Notes under the pieces: model-generated
The model's database searches: none
Seen by the model: the letters and a program-made list of their open reading frames with translations, nothing else
What the model was told of the DNA's origin: nothing
Part shown: piece after piece, positions 5,899 to 6,929 of the stretch
Numbering within the stretch: the stretch's first letter is position 1
Layout: every line of letters starts with the position of its first letter
Assembly (NCBI GenBank): GCA_947479185.1
Contig: CANJYY010000140.1
Location: 1 to 6,929 of the forward strand
Direction of reading: 5' to 3'
Source: Caulobacteraceae bacterium
Lineage (GTDB): Bacteria; Pseudomonadota; Alphaproteobacteria; Caulobacterales; Caulobacteraceae
Length of the DNA stretch: 6,929 nt
Translations under genes and position numbers: made by a program

Positions 5899-6072
5899 GT
5901 GGCCAGTCCGGGCAAGCGTAGCTTTCTGTTGCGGGTGAAGCCCGAGGTGCTCGAAGCCGTCGAGCGCCTCGCGGCGGCCGAACTGCGCAGCGTCAACGCG
6001 CAGCTCGAGGTGCTGCTGCGCGAGGCCCTGGCGCGCCGCGGCGGCGTGCGGAGGGAGCCGGAGGAGCGCTGA
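5899..6072 (+). CDS. Small Arc-type ribbon-helix-helix DNA-binding protein
   Basis: This 57-residue protein starts with GTG. The N-terminus KRSFLLRV (6-13) is the DNA-contacting beta strand, PEVLEAVERLAAAE (15-28) is helix A, and RSVNAQLEVLLREALARR (30-47) is the turn and helix B; the RSxNAQLExLLREAL pattern is the classic Arc/HicB-antitoxin-like signature. The tail (48-57) is charged. RHH proteins bind DNA as dimers or tetramers and usually repress their own operon. GGTGAG (5891-5896) overlaps the SPFH stop codon and can serve as ribosome binding site; only 3 bases separate the two genes, so they are certainly one transcript and probably translationally coupled. The likely target is the palindrome at 4964-4986. 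There is no toxin gene beside it: the downstream neighbour is a convergent NUDIX gene, so a classical toxin-antitoxin pair is not supported. Confidence 0.85.
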   Translation: MASPGKRSFLLRVKPEVLEAVERLAAAELRSVNAQLEVLLREALARRGGVRREPEER

Positions 6073-6075
6073 GGC

Positions 6076-6576
6076 CTAGCCGCGGGTTGCGGCGAACCGG
6101 TCGATGAGCACGCGCAGTCCGGGCTCCTCGACCATGCGGGCGGCCTCGGGCGCGGGCACCCAGCGCCGCGTGCGCTGACGCTTCTCGGGCCAGTCCTTCG
6201 CCTCGGTCTTCACCGCCAGCGGAAACACGTCGACCCGGCACCGCTGCGGCGGTCCCACCTTCATCCGTTTGTGATAGCGAAAGGCGCCGATCGGCGTCGC
6301 CAGCACCTCGCCGCGCACGCCGGCCTCTTCCCAGGCCTCCTGGGCCGCTGCGTCGTGCGCCGCCAGTTTGATCATCGGCCAGCCCTTGGGGATGACCCAG
6401 CGGCGCGTCTCGCGCGAGGTGATCAGCAGGATCTCCAGCCCGTCCTTGCCCTCCCGCCAGGGCAGGGCGGCGTACTGCTGGCGGTGGGCGACCCAGGTCA
6501 GGCCGCGTAGCCGCTCGCGAACCCGGCCGACAAGGCCGCGCCCCCTGCGCAGGCGGGATCTGAGTTGCTGGAGCAA
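6076..6576 (-). CDS. NUDIX hydrolase (phosphoanhydride hydrolase, DIPP/MutT-like)
   Basis: The 166-residue product is a NUDIX-fold enzyme that cleaves a nucleoside diphosphate linked to another moiety, needing Mg2+ or Mn2+. After a basic N-terminal stretch (1-25) comes the beta-sheet core with EILLITSRETRRWVIPKGWP (48-67) and a NUDIX helix at 65-87 ending QEAWEEAGV. Against GX5EX7REUXEEXGU the first Glu is Leu71 and the Arg is Gln79, while the metal-binding Glu80, Glu83 and Glu84 remain. The WVIPKGWP form resembles diphosphoinositol/diadenosine polyphosphate phosphohydrolases, but the substrate is open. The start is TTG at 6576, the only recognised start in a frame closed upstream by TGA at 6592-6594; GAAGG (plus-strand 6584-6588) sits 7 bases before it. 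It ends 3 bases from the stop of the RHH gene, tail to tail. Confidence 0.85.
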   Translation of the reverse strand: MLQQLRSRLRRGRGLVGRVRERLRGLTWVAHRQQYAALPWREGKDGLEILLITSRETRRWVIPKGWPMIKLAAHDAAAQEAWEEAGVRGEVLATPIGAFRYHKRMKVGPPQRCRVDVFPLAVKTEAKDWPEKRQRTRRWVPAPEAARMVEEPGLRVLIDRFAATRG

Positions 6577-6702
6577 TCGGAAGCCTTCGAATCAAACCGT
6601 GGGGGAACAATCATGAGTTCCGTGGGGCGGGTGGTCCATAGGCGCCGTCCCGGCGTCCCGGGCCACAGCAAGTGCAGACCAGGGCGCATTCGCCGCGGGC
6701 CT

Positions 6703-6929
6703 TCAGGGAGCCACGCCCCTCGCGGCCTGTGACGACGGGCCGGTCAGGCTGTCGACGATGACCGCGATCATGTCGGCGGCGAGGATCTGACCGGAGTCCA
6801 GGTCCAGCCGGTCGAAGTTTATCGGCAGGGCGAGGCCGCCGTGGACCGCGGCCCAGGCCAGCTGGGCCAGCCGTCGGGGATCGCCGGCGCGCACCCGACC
6901 GCCGGCCTGGCCTTCCTCGATCGCGGCCA
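6703..6929 (-). CDS. TetR-family transcriptional regulator, C-terminal end (rest outside window)
   Basis: The minus-strand frame is open from the window edge to the TGA at 6703-6705 and gives the last 74 complete residues. The segment AAIEEGQAGGRVRAGDPRRL followed by AQLAWAAVHGGLAL is the typical C-terminal ligand-binding/dimerisation helix pair of TetR regulators (WHG-like), in which a Gly-rich turn and a conserved Trp-x-x-x-His-Gly occur. It ends DMIAVIVDSLTG and a short tail. The helix-turn-helix half is not in the window, so the family call rests on this domain alone. It reads in the same direction as the NUDIX gene, with 126 bases between them that hold no intrinsic terminator or convincing promoter that I can see. 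Confidence 0.7.
   Translation of the reverse strand, partial: AAIEEGQAGGRVRAGDPRRLAQLAWAAVHGGLALPINFDRLDLDSGQILAADMIAVIVDSLTGPSSQAARGVAP

Noticed and set aside
5899..6072. Toxin-antitoxin locus based on the HicB/Arc-like small protein
   Set aside because: No adjacent toxin gene exists; the partner is an SPFH membrane protein and the other neighbour is a convergent NUDIX hydrolase.
6613..6732. 39-residue plus-strand ORF (ATG AGT TCC...) with GGGGG upstream
   Set aside because: It is Arg/Gly/Pro-rich, lies between two minus-strand genes, overlaps the TetR coding end and shows no recognisable motif; probably chance in GC-rich DNA.

Overview
The window looks like chromosomal DNA from a high-GC alphaproteobacterium, most likely of the Caulobacterales (Caulobacter / Phenylobacterium / Brevundimonas type). 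This rests on the lon-hup-tRNA-Val order, the protein sequences, strong GC bias at third codon positions, and a promoter that fits the Caulobacter housekeeping sigma consensus (TTGaCgS, a spacer of 10-14, GCTANAWC). Genus assignment is inference.

Left part (1-1675), housekeeping core: the C-terminal 350 codons of the ATP-dependent protease Lon, a strong intrinsic terminator, a compact promoter and the gene for the histone-like protein HU, a second strong terminator, then tRNA-Val(UAC) with its own promoter and an encoded CCA end.

Middle part (1676-4894), accessory envelope/lipid metabolism: a short non-coding stretch with a hairpin and a probable dispersed repeat comes first. It is followed by a two-gene operon with an ATGA overlap: a multi-spanning DUF1295 membrane protein (steroid 5-alpha-reductase/ICMT-like fold) and a class I SAM methyltransferase of the cyclopropane-fatty-acid-synthase / coclaurine-N-methyltransferase-like family. 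Together they plausibly modify a lipid. Converging on them, with stop codons interleaved in one CTAG tetranucleotide, is a GT1/MGT-like glycosyltransferase on the minus strand.

Right part (4895-6929): divergent from the glycosyltransferase is an SPFH/band-7 membrane protein gene followed 3 bases later by a 57-residue ribbon-helix-helix (Arc-type) DNA-binding protein that starts with GTG. The promoter of this pair carries a perfect 16-bp palindrome with a second, similar half-length site exactly 11 bp downstream. This suggests an autoregulated membrane-protein/repressor module and is the most interesting object in the window. A NUDIX hydrolase (minus strand, TTG start) converges on the pair. 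The window ends inside the C-terminal part of a TetR-type regulator, also on the minus strand.

I see no CRISPR array, insertion sequence, phage gene or rRNA. All ORF boundaries were read directly from the sequence; family names are from recognition of motifs, without database searches.
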